Source: Acidobacteriota bacterium
GTDB taxonomy: Bacteria; Acidobacteriota; Vicinamibacteria; Vicinamibacterales; JAKQTR01
Reading direction: 5' to 3'
DNA length: 46,159 nucleotides
Assembly (NCBI GenBank): GCA_026393675.1
Contig: JAPKZQ010000041.1
Location: 1 to 46,159 of the forward strand
In this document: positions 1 through 6,306 of the stretch, piece by piece
Layout: the number at the start of each line of letters is the position of its first letter
How positions within the stretch are numbered: position 1 is the stretch's first letter
Notes under the pieces: model-generated
What the model saw: the letters and a program-made list of their open reading frames with translations, nothing else
Told to the model about the DNA's origin: nothing
The model's database searches: none
Made by a program: the position numbers and the translations under genes

Positions 1-60
1 CTCGGGACGTAATGAGCGGTCGCTTCTGCTCTCAATCGGTCTTATCGGCATCCAGCAGCG

Positions 61-144
61 ACCTAACCTTCAAATGGAGCCGACGCGCCGGGCGGTCCGT
101 GACATCATGTCGCCGTGGCGCGCGGCTCATTTGAAACGTTAGCC
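61..144 (+). other. integron attC site (site A)
   Basis: Imperfect palindrome of 84 bp. The left box ACCTAAC (61-67) fits RYYYAAC. The right box GTTAGCC (138-144) is close to GTTRRRY. The inner arms TCAAATGGAGCC and GGCTCATTTGA pair completely except for one extra G, the extrahelical base typical of attC sites. The site at 45312-45395 shares these arms. No integrase gene is visible nearby. It ends the cassette lying to the left of the window and starts the toxin-antitoxin cassette. Confidence 0.85.
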
Positions 145-161
145 GGACCGAACGCCAACCA

Positions 162-195
162 TTGAAAGACGACGTCGCTAGTTGTACAATTGTAC
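162..195 (+). promoter_or_regulatory. promoter and palindromic operator of the PIN toxin cassette
   Basis: A -35 box TTGAAA (162-167), a 17-bp spacer and a -10 box TACAAT (185-190) form a good sigma70-type promoter. A perfect 12-bp palindrome GTACAATTGTAC (184-195) covers the -10 box, where a toxin-antitoxin complex would bind to repress. Only 8 bases separate the -10 box from the ATG at 199, so the mRNA may be leaderless. Regulation is inferred from position and symmetry. Confidence 0.6.
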
Positions 196-198
196 GAA

Positions 199-612
199 AT
201 GCAAGATCGCCCAGTGATTATCGCCGTTGACACGTCTGCCATTCTCGCGGTGTTGCTCAGCGAACCGTCGCGGCCTGCCCTCATCGTAGCGACGGAAGGG
301 TGCTCCCTCATCGCGGCGCCGTCGCTCCCGTGGGAAGTCGGGAATGCCCTGATTGCTGGGGTCCGCAAGCGAAGGCTCACCGAGGCAGTGGTCCTGACGG
401 CATGGGCAAGCTACGGCCTGATTCCGGTGCGCCTGGCACAGCTCGACATTGCGAAAGCGTTGGAGTTGGCAGTCGCGCTACGCGTGTATGCCTACGACGC
501 CTACATGTTGGAAACGGCGCGCAGTGCACGGGCGCCCTTGCTCACGCTGGACGCGGCGTTGGCTCGGGCCGCGCGGTCGATCGGTGTCTCGGTCATGGAG
601 TTACCGACATGA
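199..612 (+). CDS. PIN-domain (VapC-like) toxin
   Basis: This 137-residue protein has the PIN-domain fold signature of VapC-type Mg2+-dependent RNases. The four acidic positions are visible: Asp11 in the opening strand (VDTSA), Glu46 (PWEVGNAL), Asp100 (AYDAYMLETA) and Asp118 (LTLDAALA). The ATG at 199 is preferred over the in-frame TTG at 190, because that TTG lies inside the promoter -10 box and operator palindrome. The stop overlaps the ATG of the next gene (ATGA), so the two are translationally coupled. The toxin comes first in the operon, the reverse of usual vapBC order. The family's role, known from homologues, is cleavage of tRNA or rRNA to arrest growth when the antitoxin is lost. 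The RNA target cannot be read from the sequence. Confidence 0.85.
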   Translation: MQDRPVIIAVDTSAILAVLLSEPSRPALIVATEGCSLIAAPSLPWEVGNALIAGVRKRRLTEAVVLTAWASYGLIPVRLAQLDIAKALELAVALRVYAYDAYMLETARSARAPLLTLDAALARAARSIGVSVMELPT

Positions 613-923
613 AAGTGTACAGCTGCTCGGAGGCGCGCCAGCGGTTCGCTGATGTGCTGCGGCAGGCCAAGCGCGAAGGCCAGGCGCAGATTCGGCGTCG
701 CGACGGTGAACTGTTCCTCGTGCAGCCGGCTCTCCGCAGTGGGTCGCCGCTTGACGTGCCCGGCGTTGAATCCGGTCTCACAGCACTGCAACTGGTGGAT
801 CTTGTTCGGGCAAGCCGACGATCGACGGGACGCTTGTTACCACAAACGCCGGCTAACAAACGCATGCAGCCGACGCGCGCAAAGAGCCCTACTTCCAAGA
901 GAGTGGAAGGCGCGCGCGGCTGA
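609..923 (+). CDS. Phd/YefM-like antitoxin with attC-encoded tail
   Basis: A 104-residue product whose start (MKVYSCSEARQRFADVLRQA) matches the DNA-binding N-terminus of Phd/YefM antitoxins, where a short strand precedes an amphipathic helix. It would bind the operator at 184-195 through this part and neutralise the upstream PIN toxin through its C-terminal half. The ATG overlaps the toxin stop. About the last 20 residues, starting NKRMQPTR, are encoded by the left half of the attC site at 851-939, and the stop codon lies within that site. The original tail has probably been replaced by recombination-site sequence. The Phd assignment rests on the N-terminal pattern and context. Confidence 0.7.
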   Translation: MKVYSCSEARQRFADVLRQAKREGQAQIRRRDGELFLVQPALRSGSPLDVPGVESGLTALQLVDLVRASRRSTGRLLPQTPANKRMQPTRAKSPTSKRVEGARG

Positions 924-939
924 TGCGTCGCCGTTCGAT
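851..939 (+). other. integron attC site (site B)
   Basis: Imperfect palindrome with arms CGCATGCAGCC and GGCTGATGCG that pair with one extra base, as in attC sites. The outer boxes GGCTAAC (851-857) and GTTCGAT (933-939) fit the consensus only in part. The antitoxin reading frame runs into it. Confidence 0.65.
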
Positions 940-986
940 GACACAACTGGTGACCTGACCCACGGTGATTCCCTGGAGCTGCGTCA

Positions 987-2126
987 GTGAATGTTGATGT
1001 GTTTGGCATCGCAATCGAGAGGCTTCGAGCGTTGGACCAAGGGGTCGACTTCCATGCTACCCGTTCGCGCTCGACGATTGGCGCCGAGCTTCTTGCACGT
1101 GCCTTCGGTCCTCCAGCACCCCCCAGCCCTGGTGAGAGCCTCGCCATAGCCTTGGTAAGGCCAAAGACTGCCGCTCTTGCCTTCGACCGAATCTGGGGAC
1201 TCGATGTCAACCTGCCTCCATCGATTCGCTTTGGGGGCCTGGCCTACGGAGAGTACGACATCGTCATATCGGCGGTCGCCAACTGCTGGGACAGGATTGT
1301 ACGGCGGTGCGAACAAGGTCTACCCTGGGATGACTCAATGGATGATCACGTCCAGTTGGCGGAGGGCCTTCTTCATGACCAGAACCTCTCCTGCCCCCTG
1401 GAGCTATTTGGGCCGTTGGACCAGCATCGGAGGGCACGTGCACGCCTTCCACACTCCGATGATTCGGCAACTCTTCGAACAGGCGGCCTTGCCGCCGAGC
1501 TTCAGGATCGATGGGTCCTTGACCTCCAGAGGCTGATCACCACCGCCATCGGGATGACGCTGGGCCAGATTGTCGGACAGGACATTGTTACAGTCCATGA
1601 TTCGACTCACGCAAGGGATGCGGGTTGTCTCAAGAGCGCGGAGCCAGCGCTCTTGGGCATTCTTGATGGTTTGCGGATCGTGGACGAGAGACGCCTGAGC
1701 TGGGAAATGGTCGAGGAGTTTCGAGCCGACCCCGAGGCGCGCCGGAAGTACAAGCGGCTTCTTCACTGGCTGCGAACATCCATGGCAAGTAAATCCCAAC
1801 GGGAAGTGGAGGATGAAGTCGGCTGCAGGCTTGAGGAATACGAATGGGCGCTCAAGAAGCACGGAATCGAGACACTGCTAGGACATATCGAGAGTGTTCT
1901 CGATCCTCGGTTCTTGGCCCCAACGGTCGGACTCGGGGGGATCGTCGGCTTGTTCGGCGAGCCTCTGTGGGGCGCGCTGTCAGCGGGAGCGGTACTTCTT
2001 GGTCGGGCATCGTTGAAGGTGGCGTCTTACTTCCTAACGCGTGAGGACATCGCCCGCAGAACCAACCCGGAAGTCTCGTATGTGTACCAAGCAAAGAAGC
2101 TCGTGCGGGGAAAGGCCTCCATCTGA
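987..2126 (+). CDS. unrecognised 379-residue cassette protein with C-terminal hydrophobic region
   Basis: I do not recognise the family. The protein starts at GTG 987, since the nearby ATG at 991 is out of frame. No signal peptide is visible. Residues about 1-300 are soluble and mostly helical. A segment near 245-270 reads EMVEEFRADPEARRKYKRLL, followed by charged helices. Residues about 315-350 are rich in Gly, Leu and Ala and could insert into or bind a membrane. Similar EFR-D-A-R plus Gly-rich-tail layouts occur in other hypothetical proteins, but I cannot name a family. It is the only gene between attC sites B and C, on the same strand as its neighbours, so it is probably a single-gene cassette. 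Function unknown. Confidence 0.75.
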   Translation: MNVDVFGIAIERLRALDQGVDFHATRSRSTIGAELLARAFGPPAPPSPGESLAIALVRPKTAALAFDRIWGLDVNLPPSIRFGGLAYGEYDIVISAVANCWDRIVRRCEQGLPWDDSMDDHVQLAEGLLHDQNLSCPLELFGPLDQHRRARARLPHSDDSATLRTGGLAAELQDRWVLDLQRLITTAIGMTLGQIVGQDIVTVHDSTHARDAGCLKSAEPALLGILDGLRIVDERRLSWEMVEEFRADPEARRKYKRLLHWLRTSMASKSQREVEDEVGCRLEEYEWALKKHGIETLLGHIESVLDPRFLAPTVGLGGIVGLFGEPLWGALSAGAVLLGRASLKVASYFLTREDIARRTNPEVSYVYQAKKLVRGKASI

Positions 2127-2151
2127 CAGTCGCCGGCAGTGAGAAGGGACC

Positions 2152-2211
2152 ATCGAACAAGGCGCTTCAGCGGACGCGGCGAGGCCGCGCCGCTGAGCTT
2201 CGTCGTTCGGC
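2152..2211 (+). other. integron attC site (site C)
   Basis: Palindrome of about 60 bp just after the preceding gene. The left box is ATCGAAC (2152-2158) and the right box GTTCGGC (2205-2211). The stem CAGCGGACGCGGC pairs with GCCGCGCCGCTG, and one arm carries an extra T. The boxes are less exact than in the best sites of this window. Confidence 0.6.
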
Positions 2212-2234
2212 ATCAACAACACCCACGAGCAACC

Positions 2235-2265
2235 TTGACACGCGTGTATATAAGGATAATATACA
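2235..2265 (+). promoter_or_regulatory. brnTA promoter with operator palindrome
   Basis: TTGACA (2235-2240) is a perfect -35 box. AT-rich -10 candidates lie at 2255-2265. An inverted repeat with 7-bp arms, TGTATAT (2245-2251) and ATATACA (2259-2265), covers the -10 region. BrnTA modules are known to be autorepressed through BrnA, and this palindrome is the obvious operator. The start codon at 2269 is so close that the transcript may be leaderless. Confidence 0.65.
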
Positions 2266-2268
2266 TTC

Positions 2269-2601
2269 ATGACGGCGTTTCCTGACGCGCTGGCCCATTG
2301 CAGCGGCTTCGAGTGGGACGCTGGGAATGCTGAGAAGAATTGGGAACTCCACCGGGTTACTCGGACGGAGAGTGAACAGCCATTCTTCAACCGCCCCGTC
2401 TTGGTCACTGCAGCCGACCGGCACTCGAGCGAGGAGGCGCGGTACGCGGCGCTGGGCCAGACGAACGCGGAGCGCCTGTTGGCGATTGTATTCACGATTC
2501 GTGGCACGCTCATCAGGGTGATTTCGGCCAGGGACATGAGTCGGCGGGAACGGAGGGTGTATGAAGGCGCGCGCCAAACTGGCAAGAAAGCGGATCCCTA
2601 G
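2269..2601 (+). CDS. brnT: BrnT-family toxin
   Basis: This 110-residue protein has the BrnT N-terminal pattern FEWDAGNAEKN and the C-terminal strand pattern IRVISARDMSRRERRVYE of this RelE-like ribonuclease fold. Known BrnT toxins cleave RNA and stop translation until bound by BrnA. The ATG at 2269 directly follows the palindromic promoter. The 3' end overlaps the antitoxin gene by 41 bp. It is slightly longer than the usual 90-100 residues, with a short Lys/Gly-rich tail inside the overlap. It sits alone with its antitoxin between attC sites C and D and carries its own promoter, as toxin-antitoxin cassettes usually do. Confidence 0.9.
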   Translation: MTAFPDALAHCSGFEWDAGNAEKNWELHRVTRTESEQPFFNRPVLVTAADRHSSEEARYAALGQTNAERLLAIVFTIRGTLIRVISARDMSRRERRVYEGARQTGKKADP

Positions 2602-2866
2602 GTTCTCCGGCGAGGACGAGGAACGGCAGTTCTGGACCGGCCACGACACCGTCGACTTCTTTGACTGGAGCAAAGCTGTCCGCGCGACGTTTCCGGAACT
2701 CAGACCGTCGACCGCCAACATCTCCCTTCGGCTGCCCGCATCGATGCTCGACGAACTGAAAGCCCTGGCGAACGAGCGGGACGTGCCCTATCAATCGTTG
2801 CTAAAGGTCTTCTTGGCGGAGCGCATCGCAAACGAACGTGGGATGCGGCGCAAGGTGCCAGCCTGA
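2561..2866 (+). CDS. brnA: BrnA-family antitoxin
   Basis: A 101-residue protein. The first half (IPRFSGEDEERQFW near residues 12-25) is the toxin-wrapping part found in BrnA/CopG-type antitoxins. The second half (ISLRLPASMLDELKALANER, residues about 55-74) is a ribbon-helix-helix DNA-binding domain. It should neutralise BrnT and, as a dimer, bind the palindrome at 2245-2265 to repress the operon. It overlaps brnT by 41 bp, which implies coupled translation. Its TGA ends one base before the left box of the next attC site, a compactness typical of gene cassettes. Confidence 0.88.
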   Translation: MKARAKLARKRIPRFSGEDEERQFWTGHDTVDFFDWSKAVRATFPELRPSTANISLRLPASMLDELKALANERDVPYQSLLKVFLAERIANERGMRRKVPA

Positions 2867-2867
2867 T

Positions 2868-2941
2868 GCCGAACAACGCGCTGCACCCGACCGGCGCTGG
2901 GTGTCTTGTAAGCGCCGGCGGCTGAGCGCTGGCCGTTAGGC
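2868..2941 (+). other. integron attC site (site D)
   Basis: The left box GCCGAAC (2868-2874) and a perfect right box GTTAGGC (2935-2941) flank an imperfect stem in which ACCGGCGCT pairs with AGCGCCGGC. It lies immediately after the brnA stop codon. Confidence 0.75.
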
Positions 2942-2981
2942 GGACAACGACGTACGTTTCCAAGTCGCACGGGAGTAGCCA

Positions 2982-3164
2982 ATGAACGCCGAAGCGCCGA
3001 TTACGCAGAAACAGGATGCGGGCAGAGAATCAATTGGGAGCGGGCCGTGGTTCGCGACCTTCACATTTCTGGATGCCGGCTGCGCGATGAACTCATCACA
3101 GGTACAACGTCTCGTGGCGTCGATCGCGAAGCTTTGGCGGCGGACAATTGGCCGGCGTGTCTGA
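2982..3164 (+). CDS. possible 60-residue cassette ORF
   Basis: An ATG-initiated reading frame of 60 codons, the first one after attC site D. It has no recognisable domain, no membrane segment and no clear ribosome binding site. The base composition looks ordinary. It may be a real small cassette protein or non-coding leader for the membrane protein that follows. Weak call. Confidence 0.25.
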   Translation: MNAEAPITQKQDAGRESIGSGPWFATFTFLDAGCAMNSSQVQRLVASIAKLWRRTIGRRV

Positions 3165-3192
3165 TCGAGCATGGTCGTTCCATTGGTGTCCC

Positions 3193-3438
3193 GTGAGAAT
3201 CAACGCTGCGAACCGCAAACTCCAGGGGCTCAAGATGCACTTTCCCCAATCGGACCGGCGTGGAGGTAGTCTGCCGATGGTCGCGCTGGGGGCGTGCGCG
3301 ACGGCCGTGATGCCTGCGGTGGCAATCGCGAAGCCCGAGTACGCGTACCCGTGCATATTCTTCTTCCTGATCGGCTTGACGGTCACATGGCGGCAGTACG
3401 TCCGGTGGCGCAGAACGGAACACGGACACGGCGGGTAG
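3193..3438 (+). CDS. small two-helix membrane protein in a cassette
   Basis: About 81 residues from GTG 3193; ATG 3235 is an alternative start giving 67 residues. Two hydrophobic segments are visible, roughly MVALGACATAVMPAVAIA and YPCIFFFLIGLTVTW. A basic, His-containing C-terminus (RRTEHGHGG) follows and is probably cytoplasmic. No family is recognised. The gene ends ten bases before the left box of attC site E, so it is cassette cargo. Function unknown. Confidence 0.5.
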   Translation: MRINAANRKLQGLKMHFPQSDRRGGSLPMVALGACATAVMPAVAIAKPEYAYPCIFFFLIGLTVTWRQYVRWRRTEHGHGG

Positions 3439-3447
3439 AGCATGGCC

Positions 3448-3522
3448 GCCTAACACCCGCATGTACCCGACGGCCACCGGAGCTGGCGCACCGCGGCCGC
3501 GGGTGATGCGGAGACGTTACGC
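3448..3522 (+). other. integron attC site (site E)
   Basis: A perfect left box GCCTAAC (3448-3454) and a right box GTTACGC (3516-3522) flank arms CCGCATGTACCCG and CGGGTGATGCGG, which pair with one extra base. The geometry is good for attC. Confidence 0.8.
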
Positions 3523-3564
3523 TCCTCGTCATCAGTGCTACCGGCTTCTTAAGGGAGGCTTGGA

Positions 3565-4347
3565 ATGCAGTACAAACCAGGCGACAAACTCTTAAGCACT
3601 GAGCAAATCATCCAGCGTGTGATTGGGCAAGGACCGCACGCATGTGTGGTGATCACCGAGGATCACCAGATCCGTTGGGAATTCCAACCTCGTGACAGTG
3701 AAACGCCGTCACACCTTCGTCCCGCTATCGCTGCTCTAACCGAACTATCCTCCCTCGGGCGTTTGGTCCTGAGGGCGGATAACCGCGACGGCGTACGTGG
3801 TGACTTGGCCGAAGCTCTCTGGGTATCCTTCGAGACCCCTGACGGGGAAGACGTCCTGCCGGCTTTCAGGCCAGTTCGTAAAAGGCTTGAAGCCCGGTGG
3901 CGGCGTCTCACGACTGCTGCCTATTTAGGAGGCGCAGTTCTCGTCCTCGTTCCATCTCTGATTCCACTCGGCTACGTTCTCCTGACGAGTAATCAGTCGA
4001 TACTCATAGCGTCCGCGGCTCTCGCGGGTGGTGCCGCCGGTGCGCTTCTCAGCGTCATGGAACGGACTCGCCGACTTGAAGTGGATGAGTGGTCCCCGTT
4101 TTGGTATTGGGCTCTAGAGGGTGCCCTCCGCGTATTGCTCGGCACGCTTTCTGGCGTCATTATGATGACACTCGTCAATCTGGACCTGTTTTTCGGATTT
4201 GCCAAGGGACGAACGGAAGGTGTCTTTTTAGCCGGAGTCATCGCTGGCTTTGCTGAGCGGCTCGTTCCAACACTCCTCATTCGCCTGACCCGATCGCCCG
4301 AAACAGGCGGGAAAAGAACCGGCGGGAATAGAGGTCCCGGAGCCTAA
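3565..4347 (+). CDS. unrecognised four-helix membrane protein in a cassette
   Basis: A 260-residue protein from ATG 3565, preceded by a good AGGGAGG ribosome binding site. Residues about 1-110 form a soluble domain that begins MQYKPGDKLLSTEQIIQRVI. Four hydrophobic segments follow at roughly 113-138, 148-168, 180-212 and 218-245. The last contains AGFAERLVPTLL, a pattern I associate with membrane-anchoring halves of several hypothetical proteins. No catalytic motif is visible. The TAA stop lies inside the GCCTAAC left box of the next attC-like site, so the gene fills its cassette to the end. Function unknown; a membrane-anchored sensor or defence component is possible but unproven. Confidence 0.75.
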   Translation: MQYKPGDKLLSTEQIIQRVIGQGPHACVVITEDHQIRWEFQPRDSETPSHLRPAIAALTELSSLGRLVLRADNRDGVRGDLAEALWVSFETPDGEDVLPAFRPVRKRLEARWRRLTTAAYLGGAVLVLVPSLIPLGYVLLTSNQSILIASAALAGGAAGALLSVMERTRRLEVDEWSPFWYWALEGALRVLLGTLSGVIMMTLVNLDLFFGFAKGRTEGVFLAGVIAGFAERLVPTLLIRLTRSPETGGKRTGGNRGPGA

Positions 4348-4439
4348 CGAGAGGCAGGTCAACAACGATACTGTCCAGGCGGATCCGTGATGTCAGTCGT
4401 GGCTGCGGTCGAGGCGATGGCCGACCCCGCTCGTTGCCG
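4342..4439 (+). other. probable degenerate attC site (site F)
   Basis: A perfect left box GCCTAAC (4342-4348) contains the stop codon of the preceding gene. The arms CGAGAGGCAGGTC and GACCCCGCTCG pair imperfectly. The right box GTTGCCG (4433-4439) is poor. Probably a decayed attC site. Confidence 0.42.
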
Positions 4440-4476
4440 TCGAGAGTGCTGAACTGGATATGGCGCAGAGGCACCC

Positions 4477-5505
4477 ATGCTGAACATTTCCCTTGCCGGA
4501 CGCCAGAGTCTCTGGGTCCCTCTTCTGGGCTGCCTTTTGGCGGTGCCGGTCACATTGGCGTACCAAGAAGGAAGCGCGACACAGAAGGGGCACGTCATCT
4601 CAGGCCGCGTTGTCGATCCGCATCGACTGCGGCCGGAGGACGCGGTCCTGATGCTCGGAACCCAGAAAGACGGCGGCTTCAGCTCTGTCCCCGTTCCCCT
4701 GGGAGCGGAGGGCTCATTTATCATGCCGCGACTGAATCCCGCCACATATGTGCTGGAGGTGCTGCGGACGCCGCACTCCCCAACGAAAGCTGCGACCGTC
4801 GTGGCCTTCAGCATCGTGCGCCTCAGCACGGCAGATGTGGCGGGAGTGACGGTGACGGTTCGGCGCGATACTGCGATGACGGGCAGATTTCGCATGGAGA
4901 GTGACAACGCGGCTGCCGAATGGCCGCCGGTGATCGTCGTGAACGCGTTTCTTGCCCTTGACCAAGCGCCGTTACTGCCAGGGACCGTTGCCGACGGTGC
5001 GCCGGCAGGCAGATTCGTCTTGCGCAACGCGTTCGGTCCGCGTGTCTTGAGATGTGGTTACACGCTCGCCGGAGGTAACTCCTGGTGGCCGACGCGCGTC
5101 CTGCTGGACGGCGTCGACATCACCGACGTTCCGACAGACTTCAGCACGCATGAGAACGGTCAACTCGAAGTCCTGTTCACTCAGCATCCGGCACGCTTTG
5201 CCGGTACGGTCACCGATCGACAGGGTCAACCGGCGAGGAAAGCGTGGATCCTGGTGTTTGCCGCCGAACGGACGGCATGGCAGCAATGGGCGACGACATC
5301 CCAAGCCGTTCAAGCGGACGGGCAGGGCACGTTCCGATTCGAGTCGCTTCCCGGCCGCTACCTGGTGCGCGCTCTTCCAGCGGCCACGTTCTCGTCGGAG
5401 CGTTCAGCCCTGCGACAGATTGAGCGGTTCGCAGTCGGGGCGGTGCCCGTCGAACTTGGCCCTCGGGAACTCAAGACGCTCAGGCTCGCGCTGCATGAGC
5501 CGTAG
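4477..5505 (+). CDS. secreted carboxypeptidase-regulatory-like domain protein
   Basis: A 342-residue protein. A signal peptide at about residues 8-30 (LWVPLLGCLLAVPVTLA) sends it to the periplasm or outside. Two regions resemble CarboxypepD_reg/transthyretin-like beta-sandwich repeats: about residues 40-125 (SGRVVDPHRLRPEDAVLML, then GSFIMPRLNPATYVLEV) and about 240-320 (FAGTVTDRQGQPARKAWILV, then GTFRFESLPGRYLVRALP). Such domains are common in Acidobacteriota secreted proteins and usually serve binding or structure rather than catalysis. No enzyme motif is visible. It is followed by a methyltransferase-like membrane protein on the same strand. Whether it is cassette cargo is uncertain, because the attC-like sites on both sides are poor. 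Confidence 0.7.
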   Translation: MLNISLAGRQSLWVPLLGCLLAVPVTLAYQEGSATQKGHVISGRVVDPHRLRPEDAVLMLGTQKDGGFSSVPVPLGAEGSFIMPRLNPATYVLEVLRTPHSPTKAATVVAFSIVRLSTADVAGVTVTVRRDTAMTGRFRMESDNAAAEWPPVIVVNAFLALDQAPLLPGTVADGAPAGRFVLRNAFGPRVLRCGYTLAGGNSWWPTRVLLDGVDITDVPTDFSTHENGQLEVLFTQHPARFAGTVTDRQGQPARKAWILVFAAERTAWQQWATTSQAVQADGQGTFRFESLPGRYLVRALPAATFSSERSALRQIERFAVGAVPVELGPRELKTLRLALHEP

Positions 5506-5627
5506 AGTTCATCAGGGCGCTGTCGGAGCTGAGGGTGTGCGGCGCTGCAGCCGACGAGCGCCCTGAAACCGCCCGGCGTTCGCGGTTGAGCGGCCGGCCC
5601 TTGGTCTACATGAAGGAGCATCGAGCG

Positions 5628-6137
5628 ATGTCGCCAGACCTGGCTGCTGCCGATCACAAACCGTGGTGGAAAGGGGCTCGTGGCGAGTGGCTTGTCGTCG
5701 CGCAGGTCGTCCTGATCGGGCTGGTATTCCTCGGCCCTCGGACCGTGGTCGGCCAACCAGCATGGCCGTTCCCATTCCCGAATGCGTGCCCGGTCATGGG
5801 CGGCGTGTTGATGGTCGTCGGCGGCGTCCTGTTTGTCGCAGGGTTTATCCGCCTGGGCCGCGGCTTAACACCGTTGCCGTATCCGAAGGACGGGGCCAGG
5901 CTCGTCCAGACGGGCCCCTTCGCGCTGGTCCGCCATCCGATCTACAGCGGCGGGCTCGTTCTTGGCCTTGGGTGGGCGCTGTATGTCCAGGGTTGGCTCA
6001 CGCTCGGATACGTGGTTGCCCTGTTCGTGTTCCTGGACGTGAAGTCGCGGCGCGAAGAGAAATGGTTGAGAGAGAGGTTTCCAGCGTACGCGACATATCA
6101 GCAGCGTGTGCGCAAGCTTATCCCGTTCGTCTACTGA
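5628..6137 (+). CDS. isoprenylcysteine carboxyl methyltransferase-like membrane protein
   Basis: 169 residues with several transmembrane helices. The C-terminal half carries the ICMT/NnrU-like signature: GPFALVRHPIYSGGLVLGLG, followed by a helix, then KSRREEKWLRERFPAYATYQ and VRKLIPFVY. In this family the RHP-Y motif and the EE-L-xxxFP-Y-Y motif bind S-adenosylmethionine. Bacterial members methylate unknown small or lipid substrates, not prenyl-cysteine proteins. ATG 5628 is chosen because AAGGAG lies nine bases upstream; ATG 5610 is an in-frame alternative. Confidence 0.8.
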   Translation: MSPDLAAADHKPWWKGARGEWLVVAQVVLIGLVFLGPRTVVGQPAWPFPFPNACPVMGGVLMVVGGVLFVAGFIRLGRGLTPLPYPKDGARLVQTGPFALVRHPIYSGGLVLGLGWALYVQGWLTLGYVVALFVFLDVKSRREEKWLRERFPAYATYQQRVRKLIPFVY

Positions 6138-6159
6138 TGATGAGGGCGGTTTACCCCAT

Positions 6160-6245
6160 ATCGCCTCACACCGCGCTGCACCCTGCCGCCACCGGTGGTA
6201 TGGTGAGCACCGGCGGATGAGGGCGGGGCGCCAGGCCGTCGCAAT
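6160..6245. repeat. imperfect palindrome, possible attC relic
   Basis: The inverted segments TGCCGCCACCGGTG and CACCGGCGGATGAGGG lie just after the methyltransferase-like gene, and its CGCGCTGCACCC stretch resembles attC site D. No RYYYAAC or GTTRRRY box is convincing. Either a decayed recombination site or a simple hairpin. Confidence 0.25.
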
Positions 6246-6306
6246 CTGATTGTGTCTGCATGCCACAGCGCGTACTCAGTCCGCCAACAACGTCCGGAGG
6301 TACACG

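Noticed and set aside
300-608. Longer upstream frame for the antitoxin
   Set aside because: It overlaps the PIN toxin almost completely; the Phd-like similarity begins at the ATG at 609.
6160-6245. A functional attC site after the methyltransferase-like gene
   Set aside because: The palindrome is there, but both recombination boxes are missing; kept only as a weak repeat.
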